A stretch of DNA of 9,220 nt, from NCBI GenBank assembly GCA_013214275.1, contig JABSPP010000044.1, positions 1 through 9,220 on the forward strand. Direction: 5' to 3'. Positions 1 to 6,603 of the stretch are shown piece after piece; the first letter of the stretch is position 1; every line of letters starts with the position of its first letter. A program made the position numbers and the translations under genes. This DNA is from Flavobacteriaceae bacterium (GTDB taxonomy: Bacteria > Bacteroidota > Bacteroidia > Flavobacteriales > Flavobacteriaceae). Below the pieces are notes generated by a model. It ran no database searches and was not told the DNA's origin. It was given only the letters and a program-made list of their open reading frames with translations.

Positions 1-1
1 A

Positions 2-38
2 GGGGCCGAATTCGGAATCGACTGCGAGACTGGGCCCC
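2..38 (-). terminator. possible stem-loop after the foreign gene
   Basis: Just after the TGA of the foreign gene, the minus strand carries GGGGCC (38-33) and later GGCCCC (7-2), able to pair across a ~25-nt loop that itself contains the 10-bp palindrome CCGAATTCGG (6-15). It could be a GC-rich terminator, but any T-tract lies outside the window, so this is weak. Confidence 0.2.
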
Positions 39-39
39 A

Positions 40-222
40 TCACGGACGCAGATCGAGCACTCGTTCACCGTTGCCACTGACAGTGATCTGCCCACTCGGT
101 CGTGGTTCAGGCCCATCTTCAAATGGATCGAAGCTGACCTCGTAATCACCGGGCGGTAGCCCCTGGATCAGATACTCACCCGATTCAAGGGCTCGAACAC
201 GTTTCGTCACCGGTCCGACGGC
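40..222 (-). CDS. C-terminal fragment of a carboxypeptidase-regulatory-like domain protein (foreign segment)
   Basis: On the minus strand an open frame runs from the junction near 222 down to a TGA at 42-40 (about 60 residues). It contains the stretch SGEYLIQGLPPGDYEVSF, the typical 'G.Y.i.gLppG.Y.v.f' signature at the end of a CarboxypepD_reg / prealbumin-like beta-sandwich repeat, then a final strand ending VLDLRP. Such domains occur in surface or secreted proteins of many phyla, often as tandem modules. The N-terminal part is missing because the sequence switches to pyrB at the junction. Base composition (about 59% G+C) and codon choice (third-position C/G) differ sharply from every other gene here and would suit a GC-rich phylum such as Planctomycetota or Myxococcota, though that is a guess. 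The domain call is fairly secure; the full-length protein cannot be named. Confidence 0.6.
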   Translation of the reverse strand, partial: AVGPVTKRVRALESGEYLIQGLPPGDYEVSFDPFEDGPEPRPSGQITVSGNGERVLDLRP

Positions 223-228
223 AGAGAC
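219..228. other. chimeric junction between GC-rich foreign DNA and flavobacterial pyrB
   Basis: Left of about 222 the sequence is GC-rich and codes on the minus strand. Right of about 226 it is AT-rich and codes for PyrB on the plus strand, starting in the middle of the conserved RDITIANLFFENSTRT region. Read upstream in the pyrB frame there is no PyrB-like sequence, and a TAG closes the frame at 157-159. Both proteins are cut at the same point. No inverted or direct repeat, IS end or att-like site is visible at the join. Confidence 0.8.
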
Positions 229-1020
229 ATTACCATTGCTAATCTATTTTTTGAAAACAGCACACGTACCAAACTATCTTTTGAATTGGCAGAGAAAAGA
301 CTTTCCGCAGATGTCATCAATTTCTCAGCAGGGCAATCTTCTGTAAAAAAAGGAGAAACGTTGATTGATACCGTTAATAACATTCTTTCCATGAAGGTGG
401 ATATTGTAGTGATGAGACATCATCATGTTGGTGCAGGAGTCTTTCTCTCTAAACATGTCAATGCTAAAATCATCAATGCAGGCGATGGAACCCACGAACA
501 CCCTACTCAAGCGTTGTTAGATAGTTTTTCAATAAAAGAGGCTCTTGGAACAGTCAAAGGAAAAAATATAGTCATTGTTGGTGATATCCTTCACTCTCGT
601 GTGGCGTTATCAAATATCTATGCATTAAAACTTCAAGGTGCAAATGTTAAAGTATGCGGTCCCAAAACACTAATTCCTAAATATATAACAAGTTTAGGTG
701 TTGAGATTGAGAGCGATATAAAAAAAGCGCTGCAATGGTGTGATGTGGCAAATGTTTTAAGAGTTCAACATGAGCGAATGGACATCAAGTACTTTCCATC
801 TACTAGAGAGTACACCCAACTTTTTGGAATTAACAAAGAGATGTTGGATACACTTGGAAAGGAAATCGTGATTATGCATCCAGGACCAATTAATAGAGGT
901 GTAGAGATTACCAGTGATGTTGCCGATTCTAACGAGTCTATTATTCTGAATCAAGTAGAAAACGGAGTTGCTGTTAGAATGGCTATCATTTACTTACTAG
1001 CACAACAAATAAAACGCTAA
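223..1020 (+). CDS. pyrB: aspartate carbamoyltransferase catalytic chain, 5'-truncated
   Basis: PyrB joins carbamoyl phosphate and L-aspartate to give N-carbamoyl-aspartate, the committed step of cytosolic pyrimidine synthesis. About 266 residues are present of the usual ~305-310. The reading frame is open back to the junction, and conserved sequence begins at RDITIANLFFENSTRTK, so the ATG at 286 is an internal methionine and not the start. Visible motifs: STRT of the carbamoyl-phosphate site (259-270), the HEHPTQALLD loop (from 493), GDILHSRV (about 586-609), and HPGPINRG near the C-terminus (from 877), which contributes to the aspartate side of the active site. Roughly 40-45 N-terminal residues are lost to the chimeric join. 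It heads a tight operon, with the next start only 3 nt after its TAA. No pyrI regulatory subunit is seen next to it. Confidence 0.95.
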   Translation, partial: RDITIANLFFENSTRTKLSFELAEKRLSADVINFSAGQSSVKKGETLIDTVNNILSMKVDIVVMRHHHVGAGVFLSKHVNAKIINAGDGTHEHPTQALLDSFSIKEALGTVKGKNIVIVGDILHSRVALSNIYALKLQGANVKVCGPKTLIPKYITSLGVEIESDIKKALQWCDVANVLRVQHERMDIKYFPSTREYTQLFGINKEMLDTLGKEIVIMHPGPINRGVEITSDVADSNESIILNQVENGVAVRMAIIYLLAQQIKR

Positions 1021-1023
1021 ATC

Positions 1024-1344
1024 ATGGATGTTCAGACAAAGAATAACTACACATTTGTCAGTGTTAATGCATACTCTTTTGAGAAATTTAAACTAGAATG
1101 GAAGGCTTTAACCTCGAATCATCTGGTACTCGAAATTTCTGAAAACCTTAACATAGACGATGCAATAATCTCTTTACTTTTGATAATAGCCGAGGATTTG
1201 AATCGAAAAGGCATGTCTTTTGTAACGATTAAATCGTCAGTTAATATTGACGATTTTCCAGAAAACATCAACATCGTACCCACATTACAAGAAGCAGAGG
1301 ATATGATAGAAATGGAATCCATAGAACGTGATCTCGGTTTTTAA
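1024..1344 (+). CDS. small STAS-like protein of the pyrB-rnz operon
   Basis: A 106-residue cytosolic protein with no signal peptide or membrane segment. It alternates predicted strands and helices: a strand near residues 9-15, a strand HLVLEIS (about 33-39), a helix IISLLLIIAEDLNRKG, a strand SFVTIKS, and a C-terminal helix starting VPTLQEAEDMIEME and ending ERDLGF. The order and the 'VPTLQEA.D.I.ME' ending resemble the STAS fold of anti-sigma-factor antagonists, and I recall similar ~110-residue proteins beside rnz in flavobacteria, sometimes mislabelled ribonuclease Z. The usual phosphorylatable serine of SpoIIAA-type antagonists (in a D-S-S/T-G context) is not evident; the central region reads NIDDAIISLLL. 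A switching role is therefore unproven. It starts 3 nt after pyrB and ends 12 nt before the next gene, so all are probably co-transcribed. Confidence 0.75.
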   Translation: MDVQTKNNYTFVSVNAYSFEKFKLEWKALTSNHLVLEISENLNIDDAIISLLLIIAEDLNRKGMSFVTIKSSVNIDDFPENINIVPTLQEAEDMIEMESIERDLGF

Positions 1345-1356
1345 TTAGAAAACTTT

Positions 1357-1674
1357 ATGATAAAGAAAATACTTTTTACTCTCTTACTATTTTGTACCAC
1401 AATAGTGTTTTCTCAGAAATCGCTCTCTGAGGTTTCAGTAGCTCCCAACCCATTTACTTCAAATACCAACATACGGTTTACTTCAGACAACGAACAAATC
1501 ATTCTTCTAAAAGTCAAAAATATCTTAGGAAAAATAGTCTATGAAAAACGATTTAAGGCTATCAAAGGAAAAAATGTAATCCTTTTCTCCAAAAATGATC
1601 TAAAATCTGGAATGTATATTTATGTGCTCCAAAACAACAAAGAACTCATTTCTAAACGCTTTGTAATTAAATGA
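1357..1674 (+). CDS. minimal exported protein: signal peptide plus T9SS type A sorting domain
   Basis: A 105-residue protein. Residues 1-19 form a Sec signal peptide (MIKK, then a hydrophobic core LFTLLLFCTTIVFS, likely cleaved before Q20). Almost everything after it is a type IX secretion C-terminal sorting domain (Por_Secre_tail, type A): VAPNPFTSNTNI (about 28-39), VKNILGKIVYEKRF, then LKSGMYIYVLQ and the end ISKRFVIK. In characterised systems this domain is a ~80-residue tail that takes a large cargo through the outer membrane and is cut off by the PorU sortase; here no cargo precedes it. Either the tail itself is the product, or the protein stays periplasmic and uses the fold in another way. 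It starts 12 nt after the STAS-like gene, and its TGA overlaps the rnz ATG (ATGA at 1671-1674), so translation is probably coupled. Confidence 0.85.
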   Translation: MIKKILFTLLLFCTTIVFSQKSLSEVSVAPNPFTSNTNIRFTSDNEQIILLKVKNILGKIVYEKRFKAIKGKNVILFSKNDLKSGMYIYVLQNNKELISKRFVIK

Positions 1675-2591
1675 GCATAGCACTTACGATTTTAGGCTGC
1701 CATTCGGCAACTCCTCGTGTGAATGCACATCCTACCTCTCAGTATCTAGAAATTAATTCGAAACATTTTTTAATTGATTGTGGTGAAGGCACACAGCGCC
1801 AGATGCGAAAGTTCAAAGTTGGATTTTCTAAAATCAATCATATTTTTATCTCTCACCTTCACGGTGATCACGTTTTTGGACTTGTAGGACTGATCTCAAC
1901 TTTTGGACTCTTAAACCGAGAGAAGAGCCTAACCATTTATGGACCCAGAGGAATTCGCCAATTCATCGAGAATCAGTTGCATATTTCTCAATCTCATGTA
2001 AAATTTGAACTTATTTTCCATGAATTAACCTCCTCAAAAAGTGAACTCATTTTTGAAGACACCAAGGTAGAGGTGTGGACCATTCCATTACATCATAGGA
2101 TTTATACAAACGGGTATTTGTTTAAGGAAAAAGTAAAGCCTAGAAAGCTCAACATGAATGTAATCAAACAGTTCAAAGAGATTGAATTTTGCGATTATAA
2201 CAATTTAAAAGCAGGCAAAGACTTCGTAATATCCAATGGAAAAGTTCTCAAAAACGAGCAATTAACCTTAGATCCTCCCAAACCTCTTAGCTATGCGTTC
2301 TGTAGTGATACTTGCTACAAACCAACCATCGCAAAAATTATAGCAAATGTAAGTCTTCTATATCACGAGTCTACCTTTCTGTCTGATCGAGAAGACTTAG
2401 CTGAACTAACCAAGCATTCTACCGCAAGACAGGCTGCAAAAATTGCTAAAACTGCAAATGTAGAAAAATTGGTTCTAGGACATTATTCCAGTCGATATTC
2501 CAATACCGAGCTATTTAAAAAAGAAGCGCAAGAAATCTTTGATGCTGTAGAACTAGCAGAAGCTGGTAAAAAAATTAGTATTGATTCATAG
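1671..2591 (+). CDS. rnz: ribonuclease Z (tRNA 3'-processing endonuclease)
   Basis: RNase Z cuts tRNA precursors just after the discriminator base to remove 3' trailers. At 306 residues it is the short (RNase ZS) form. It is a metallo-beta-lactamase fold with the family motifs in order: the HLHGDH zinc motif (His62, His64, Asp66, His67), His141/His142 in IPLHHRIYTNGY, the metal-bridging Asp213 in FCSDTCY, HEST (232-235), the HSTARQAA motif with His249, and the last zinc ligand His271 in LGHYSSRY. The flexible arm (exosite) that clamps the tRNA elbow corresponds to about residues 150-200 and contains KVKPRKLN. All catalytic residues are present. The ATG lies inside the stop region of the preceding T9SS-domain gene (ATGA). 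It is the last gene of the pyrB cluster. Confidence 0.97.
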   Translation: MSIALTILGCHSATPRVNAHPTSQYLEINSKHFLIDCGEGTQRQMRKFKVGFSKINHIFISHLHGDHVFGLVGLISTFGLLNREKSLTIYGPRGIRQFIENQLHISQSHVKFELIFHELTSSKSELIFEDTKVEVWTIPLHHRIYTNGYLFKEKVKPRKLNMNVIKQFKEIEFCDYNNLKAGKDFVISNGKVLKNEQLTLDPPKPLSYAFCSDTCYKPTIAKIIANVSLLYHESTFLSDREDLAELTKHSTARQAAKIAKTANVEKLVLGHYSSRYSNTELFKKEAQEIFDAVELAEAGKKISIDS

Positions 2592-2889
2592 CTAATAGTA
2601 CCTTCATTCTTGAAATTCTAGTTCAAATCCATTTTTTGAGAATCTTTTAGCATAGAAAATGATTACAACTCAAGTAAAAAACAGTCAATATTAAGAAAAG
2701 TAAATATCTAAGCGCATGACAAAAACCAATACTTCTGACAAACTTATTACATATCAGACGAAAACCAGTTTGATACTTATTTTCATTTGTTAATATCCTG
2801 TGTATTAGATTTCCTAAAAAACACCGAGTATTTTAAGGTTTTTTTATTAGTTTTGGATTGTTCTATAACATTTGAAATATACTACTGAA
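2592..2889. other. intergenic region between rnz and the exported-protein gene
   Basis: About 300 nt of very AT-rich sequence without a plausible gene. A weak imperfect hairpin, CCTAAAA pairing with TTTTAAGG across 2813-2838 with an A-A mismatch, is followed by seven T (2839-2845) and might end the pyrB-rnz transcript. A short TTGAA/TTCAA inverted repeat sits near 2609-2625. I find no convincing copy of the flavobacterial promoter pair (TTTG, about 19 nt, TAnnTTTG), although the start of the next gene requires a promoter here. Confidence 0.4.
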
Positions 2890-3654
2890 ATGAAAAATAT
2901 TCTCGTGACACTTGTGTTCCTAGTATTTGTAACTAGTATTCCAGCACAAATCCTGTCAAACAGACCAGATAACTTTGAAGTGACCGCAGAAAATTACATC
3001 GACTTTATCCCAATTGCACCCATCCAAGTTAACGGTGGTCTTACTGTTGCATCTTCTAGCAAAAAAATCGATAAAGTTACAACACTTCAAATGTCGATGG
3101 ACAAACAGTCTGTATTAAACTTTTTACCCAATGAATCCATGGAAACGACCATTCAGAGTTTCAATAGAAATGGCGAAGTTAGCTACCTGTATTCTGGGAG
3201 ATCAGTAAGTAAAGGAACCTACAGATTAATCATTGATTACAACAAATATATTATTCAAACTGTCAAAGGTAATGGAGATGACAATTGTGTTGGATATGCT
3301 AAATTGGGTATTGGGCTAAGAATTATTGCAAACGTCAATGCTTTAAAAAACAATATTGATATCAGTAGCCTAGTAGCTCTTGGTGCAGCTGCCTCGAGAG
3401 GTGAAGTTTCAGGAAGTGTTGGATACCAAGTAATAGGCATTGAGTCAAAAGAAATTACTGCTGTTGTTCCAATCAATTCTGAAATTACCTCATCAATTAA
3501 TCAAGTATTTTTGCAGGCTATGGGAGTTGTAAAAGGAAAGATTTATGACAGTGCTTCAAGACTATACCCTCAAATAATAGCCATCAAGCACGGAGATTGT
3601 GACTTGAATACTATTACAAAAGATCTAATTGGTCAATATCAAACAACCAACTAA
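2890..3654 (+). CDS. exported protein of unknown function
   Basis: About 254 residues. I start it at the ATG at 2890 rather than the in-frame TTG at 2872, because translation from the ATG gives a clean Sec signal peptide (MKNILVTLVFLVFVTSIPAQ, likely cut after IPA), whereas the TTG adds six polar residues in front of it. The mature part has a variable N-terminal half and a more regular second half: GLRIIANVNALKN, then a small-residue stretch LVALGAAASRGEVSGSVGYQVIGI, a segment SSINQVFLQAMGVVKGKIYDSA and a final PQIIAIKHGDCD. Two cysteines (NCVGY and GDCD) could form a disulfide. I have an impression of uncharacterised Bacteroidota proteins sharing the 'LGAAA...SG...IGI' and 'K.KIYD....PQ' pattern but cannot name a family. 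There is no lipobox and no T9SS tail. A strong terminator follows. Confidence 0.8.
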   Translation: MKNILVTLVFLVFVTSIPAQILSNRPDNFEVTAENYIDFIPIAPIQVNGGLTVASSSKKIDKVTTLQMSMDKQSVLNFLPNESMETTIQSFNRNGEVSYLYSGRSVSKGTYRLIIDYNKYIIQTVKGNGDDNCVGYAKLGIGLRIIANVNALKNNIDISSLVALGAAASRGEVSGSVGYQVIGIESKEITAVVPINSEITSSINQVFLQAMGVVKGKIYDSASRLYPQIIAIKHGDCDLNTITKDLIGQYQTTN

Positions 3655-3676
3655 ACTAATCCAACTATTTATACTT

Positions 3677-3707
3677 AAAAAGCTGTTTCAACTCGAGACA
3701 GCTTTTT
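3677..3707 (+). terminator. strong intrinsic terminator, possibly bidirectional
   Basis: AAAAAGCTGT (3677-3686) pairs perfectly with ACAGCTTTTT (3698-3707). The stem can extend inward by four more pairs (one G-U wobble), leaving the loop AACTC. It lies 23 nt after the stop of the exported-protein gene. The A-run on one side and T-run on the other mean it could also stop transcription coming from fabH on the minus strand. Confidence 0.85.
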
Positions 3708-3804
3708 GCTTGTGATCAATTCCTAAATCCAAATCATAGCAATATCTAGCTACCGATCAAAGACCAAGAATAGACTTCGCACAAGTTTCAACCTTTAGAA
3801 AATA

Positions 3805-4815
3805 TTACCACCGAATGATAACGCTACCCCAAGTAAATCCGCTACCAAAGGCTGCTAAGACGACTAAGTCTCCATCGTGAATCTTACCTTCCTCCCAAGC
3901 TTCAGTTAGTGCGATAATCACAGATGCCGCCGTAGTATTGCCATACCTCATGATATTGTTGTAAACACAATCATCAGATAATTGAAATTTTTTTTGGATA
4001 AATTGAGAGATTCTTAGATTCGCTTGATGGGGTATTAGCATATCAATATCCTCTTTTTGAAGTCCGTTTGCCTGTAATCCTTCTATAATAGCTTCTGAAA
4101 AACGAACTACAGCGTGTTTAAACACAAACTGACCGTTCATATAAGGATAGTAGGACACATCATCTGGATTATTTTCTGCCAAAATTTCAGGAACCCATCT
4201 TCCAGTTGCAGGACCGTCCAACATTAACTCACGTGCATATTTTCCCTCTGAATGTAAGTGAGAAGATAAAATCCCTTTCCCTTTTTCTGAGGATCTCGAT
4301 AAAACTGCAGCTCCTGCACCATCACCAAAAATTACGGTGACACCTCTACCACGCGTGGAACGTTCGAGACCTCCAGAATGATTTTCAGAACCTATAACCA
4401 AGATATTTTTATACATCCCTGTCTTGATAAACTGATCTGCCACAGAAAGTGAGTAAATAAATCCAGAACATTGATTGCGAACGTCAAGTGCTCCCACAGT
4501 AGGCATATCTAACATATCTTGCACTCGAACTCCTCCACCAGGAAAATACATATCTGGACTCAAGGTTGCAAAAATGATAAAATCGATATCTTCTTTGGTA
4601 AGACCAGCCCTATCAATTGCTATACGGGCAGCCTTTACTCCCATAGACGAGGTGTTATCTCCTGTTGCGGGATCAATCCACCTTCTTTCTTTTATCCCTG
4701 TTCTCTCCTGTACCCATTCATCACTAGTATCCATCCATTGCTTAAGATCGTTATTTGTAACCACATTCTCTGGCACGTAATATCCCAATCCTGTAATCTT
4801 AGAATTATACATCAT
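3805..4815 (-). CDS. fabH: beta-ketoacyl-ACP synthase III (FabH-type)
   Basis: KAS III condenses an acyl-CoA primer with malonyl-ACP to start type II fatty-acid synthesis in the cytosol. The 336-residue product has the thiolase-fold family pattern: TSDEWVQERTGIKERR near the N-terminus (residues 30-45), catalytic Cys116 in RNQCSGF, GDGAGAAVL (164-172), His263 in IPHQANLRI, Asn293 in YGNTTAAS, and the closing GSGFTWGS. The Cys-His-Asn triad is complete. Bacteroidota often carry more than one FabH-like gene; this one has a ~20-residue insertion with GRWVPEILAENNPDD (about 205-219) typical of the second, non-fab-cluster paralogue, so it may prime branched or special acyl chains rather than general synthesis (inference). 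Two adjacent ATG codons (4815 and 4812) make the start uncertain by one residue. It stands alone and diverges from the GH109 gene. Confidence 0.93.
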   Translation of the reverse strand: MMYNSKITGLGYYVPENVVTNNDLKQWMDTSDEWVQERTGIKERRWIDPATGDNTSSMGVKAARIAIDRAGLTKEDIDFIIFATLSPDMYFPGGGVRVQDMLDMPTVGALDVRNQCSGFIYSLSVADQFIKTGMYKNILVIGSENHSGGLERSTRGRGVTVIFGDGAGAAVLSRSSEKGKGILSSHLHSEGKYARELMLDGPATGRWVPEILAENNPDDVSYYPYMNGQFVFKHAVVRFSEAIIEGLQANGLQKEDIDMLIPHQANLRISQFIQKKFQLSDDCVYNNIMRYGNTTAASVIIALTEAWEEGKIHDGDLVVLAAFGSGFTWGSVIIRW

Positions 4816-4918
4816 TTTATCGTATGGTTTTGATTTGTAAAAATTAAGATAAGTAAAGTTATCTATTATTCATATATTTATTGAAGTGATTTAATAGACT
4901 CTTAGCAATATAACGAAA
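4816..4918. promoter_or_regulatory. divergent intergenic region of fabH and the GH109 gene
   Basis: The 103 nt between two divergent starts must hold promoters for both genes. It is extremely AT-rich. TATATTTA at 4873-4880 matches the flavobacterial -7 element TAnnTTTG at seven of eight positions, but no TTG lies at a fitting distance upstream. On the fabH side I find no match. Promoters are inferred from layout only. Confidence 0.3.
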
Positions 4919-6307
4919 ATGGATAGAAAAAAATTTTTAAACCTCTCAGGAAAGGCTGCGCTCTTCTTAGGAATTACCTCGCTAGCTGCCTGCGATAAGA
5001 ATCCACATAGTAAAACAGAAGAACTTCTGGAGAAAAGTGCAACGGGAAATGCTTTTGGTCTAACATCACCTAAGATCAAAACTGTACGAGTAGGGATTAT
5101 TGGAGCAGGAAATAGAGGGAATACGTTAATCCAAATGTTTCAATGGCTAATTCAACATAAACATGCTAAAGTTGTTGCTATCTCAGATCTAAAGCAAGAA
5201 AAGGTAGAAAAACTCAATACACATTTAAAAAATGTACAACCCGAAGGCGCTGATATGTATTTTGGGGATCAAGAAGAATGGAAAAAGCTAGCCAAACGCG
5301 ACGATATAGACCTACTTATAATCGCCACACCTTGGGAATGGCACGCAAAGATGTGTATATATGGTATGGAAAACGGAAAACATGTTGCCTGTGAGGTGCC
5401 TATAGCCTTCACGCTAAAAGATTGTTGGAACCTTATTGAAACAGCAGAACGCACGCAAAAACATTGCATGATGATGGAAAACTGCTGTTTTAACAACGAA
5501 GAACTCTGGATTCTAAACATGGTAAATCAGGGAGTCTTTGGTGATCTAACTCATGCAGAAGGAGCCTACATCCATGACCTCCGCAAACATCTACTAGACG
5601 AAACCTATTATGAAGATCAATGGCGCATTAAACACCATCTTAACAAAGACGGTAATTTTTACACCACACATGGTTTAGGACCTATTAGCCAATATATGAA
5701 TATTGGTCGTGGAGATATCTACGATAGCCTTGTCTCTATGAGTTCCAGAGAAAAGAGCCTCAGTGATGCCGCCAAAAAATATCAAAGCCCATACACAAAA
5801 ATTCAATGTGGGGATATGAACACCACGCTGATAAAAACCAAACTAGGAAAAACCATCATGCTACAATTCGATGTTCACACAGGAAGACCCTACAATAGAC
5901 TCAACACCCTCGTTGGTACAAAAGCTGTTCATGAGGGGTATCCATCTAGATTATACATCAACAAAGAAGAGCTTGCCTGGTGGGGTCATCAATGGCTAGA
6001 TCGCGAAACATATCAATCATACAGAGAACGCTATGATCACCCTCTGTGGCAAAAACTAAAACATCAAATTTCAGATAATGCGTTTGGCCACGGCGGAATG
6101 GATTTTGTGATGATCTACAGACTCATCCGATGTTTAAACGAAGGACTCCCTCTAGACATCAATGTGTACGATGGTGTCCTCTGGAGTTCTATCACACCTC
6201 TTTCCGAACTGTCTGTCGCTCAGAATAGCGTTTCCGTAAAAGTCCCAGACTTTACAGGTGGCAGTTGGAAAACCCCTCACACATCGGAGATGTTGAGAGA
6301 TCTGTAA
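4919..6307 (+). CDS. Gfo/Idh/MocA-family lipoprotein, GH109-type glycosidase (alpha-N-acetylgalactosaminidase-like)
   Basis: A 462-residue protein of the GH109 type. These enzymes hold NAD tightly and cleave terminal alpha-GalNAc by a transient oxidation-elimination cycle. The N-terminus is a lipoprotein signal with lipobox LAAC (Cys25) and a Tat-like start RKKFLNLSG, where RK replaces the twin arginines. The Rossmann motif GAGNRG follows at 62-67, then TPWEWH and a CEVP motif, with CEVP standing where ordinary oxidoreductases have E-K-P. His251 in TTHGLGPI and Tyr325 in RPYN line up, from my memory of the Elizabethkingia meningoseptica enzyme, with its catalytic His228 and Tyr307; both are spaced as expected once a short gap is allowed. 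FGHGGMD and the ending ITPLSE...VPDFTGG are also family features. Substrate is inferred; other sugars are possible. No sugar transporter, SusC/D pair or other glycosidase is adjacent, so it is not in a visible utilisation locus. Confidence 0.85.
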   Translation: MDRKKFLNLSGKAALFLGITSLAACDKNPHSKTEELLEKSATGNAFGLTSPKIKTVRVGIIGAGNRGNTLIQMFQWLIQHKHAKVVAISDLKQEKVEKLNTHLKNVQPEGADMYFGDQEEWKKLAKRDDIDLLIIATPWEWHAKMCIYGMENGKHVACEVPIAFTLKDCWNLIETAERTQKHCMMMENCCFNNEELWILNMVNQGVFGDLTHAEGAYIHDLRKHLLDETYYEDQWRIKHHLNKDGNFYTTHGLGPISQYMNIGRGDIYDSLVSMSSREKSLSDAAKKYQSPYTKIQCGDMNTTLIKTKLGKTIMLQFDVHTGRPYNRLNTLVGTKAVHEGYPSRLYINKEELAWWGHQWLDRETYQSYRERYDHPLWQKLKHQISDNAFGHGGMDFVMIYRLIRCLNEGLPLDINVYDGVLWSSITPLSELSVAQNSVSVKVPDFTGGSWKTPHTSEMLRDL

Positions 6308-6536
6308 TACAGAACTTAACAACCAATTTCTTAAAGTGAACGACCCACAAAGCAGCGCCATCGTCATATTCCACTCCTTATTTGTAATTCAAGAAAATAC
6401 AAAATAACAGATTGCTATTTAGAGATCTAAATCCCTTAATAACGAGGCAGTTTCAATATCAAGACAACACGTCCGAGGGAAAAACTTTAGCAACCTCCAC
6501 GAAAAAATACATGCTGAAAAACACTAAACTCTGAGG

Positions 6537-6576
6537 CATCTTGACACACTAACACACTTGAAATGTCATCTTGTCA
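6537..6576 (+). repeat. repeated CATCTTGWCA / TGTCA motifs upstream of htpG
   Basis: CATCTTGACA (6537-6546) and CATCTTGTCA (6567-6576) match at 9 of 10 positions and are exactly 30 bp apart (about three helical turns). A further TGTCA at 6564-6568 forms an inverted pair with TGACA at 6542-6546 and a direct pair with TGTCA at 6572-6576. They lie 13 to 52 bp upstream of the promoter-like element and could bind an activator or repressor of the heat-shock gene. Confidence 0.45.
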
Positions 6577-6588
6577 GCATTCTTAGTT

Positions 6589-6603
6589 TGGTATTTTTTT
6601 TGA
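6589..6603 (+). promoter_or_regulatory. candidate htpG promoter (sigma-54-like, or housekeeping type)
   Basis: TGGTAT, five T, then TTGA (6589-6603) matches the sigma-54 layout TGGCAC-N5-TTGC: GG at 6590-6591 and G at 6602 are correctly spaced, but the conserved final C is A. An alternative reading is the flavobacterial housekeeping promoter: TTG at 6571-6573, an 18-nt spacer, then TATTTTTT at 6592-6599 as a poor TAnnTTTG. Both would start transcription about 15-35 nt before the htpG ATG. Confidence 0.35.

Noticed and set aside
6..15. CCGAATTCGG palindrome containing an EcoRI site at the left edge, as a cloning-vector or linker remnant
   Set aside because: The flanks continue as ordinary GC-rich sequence just after a coding frame and do not match a vector polylinker I recognise; one EcoRI site is not evidence.
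207..510. Minus-strand frames over the start of pyrB as a continuation of the foreign gene
   Set aside because: They lie on the flavobacterial side of the junction, antisense to conserved PyrB, in a different frame from the foreign protein.
286..1020. ATG at 286 as the start of pyrB
   Set aside because: Conserved PyrB sequence, including the essential STRT motif, lies upstream in the same open frame back to the junction; the ATG is an internal methionine.
2813..2845. Hairpin plus T-run as a terminator of the rnz operon
   Set aside because: The stem is short, nearly all A-T and contains a mismatch; too weak to call as a separate terminator, so it is only mentioned in the intergenic entry.
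4475..4833. Two overlapping plus-strand open frames opposite fabH (4475-4780 and 4519-4833)
   Set aside because: They are antisense shadows of a well-conserved fabH, show no domain or signal and have atypical composition.
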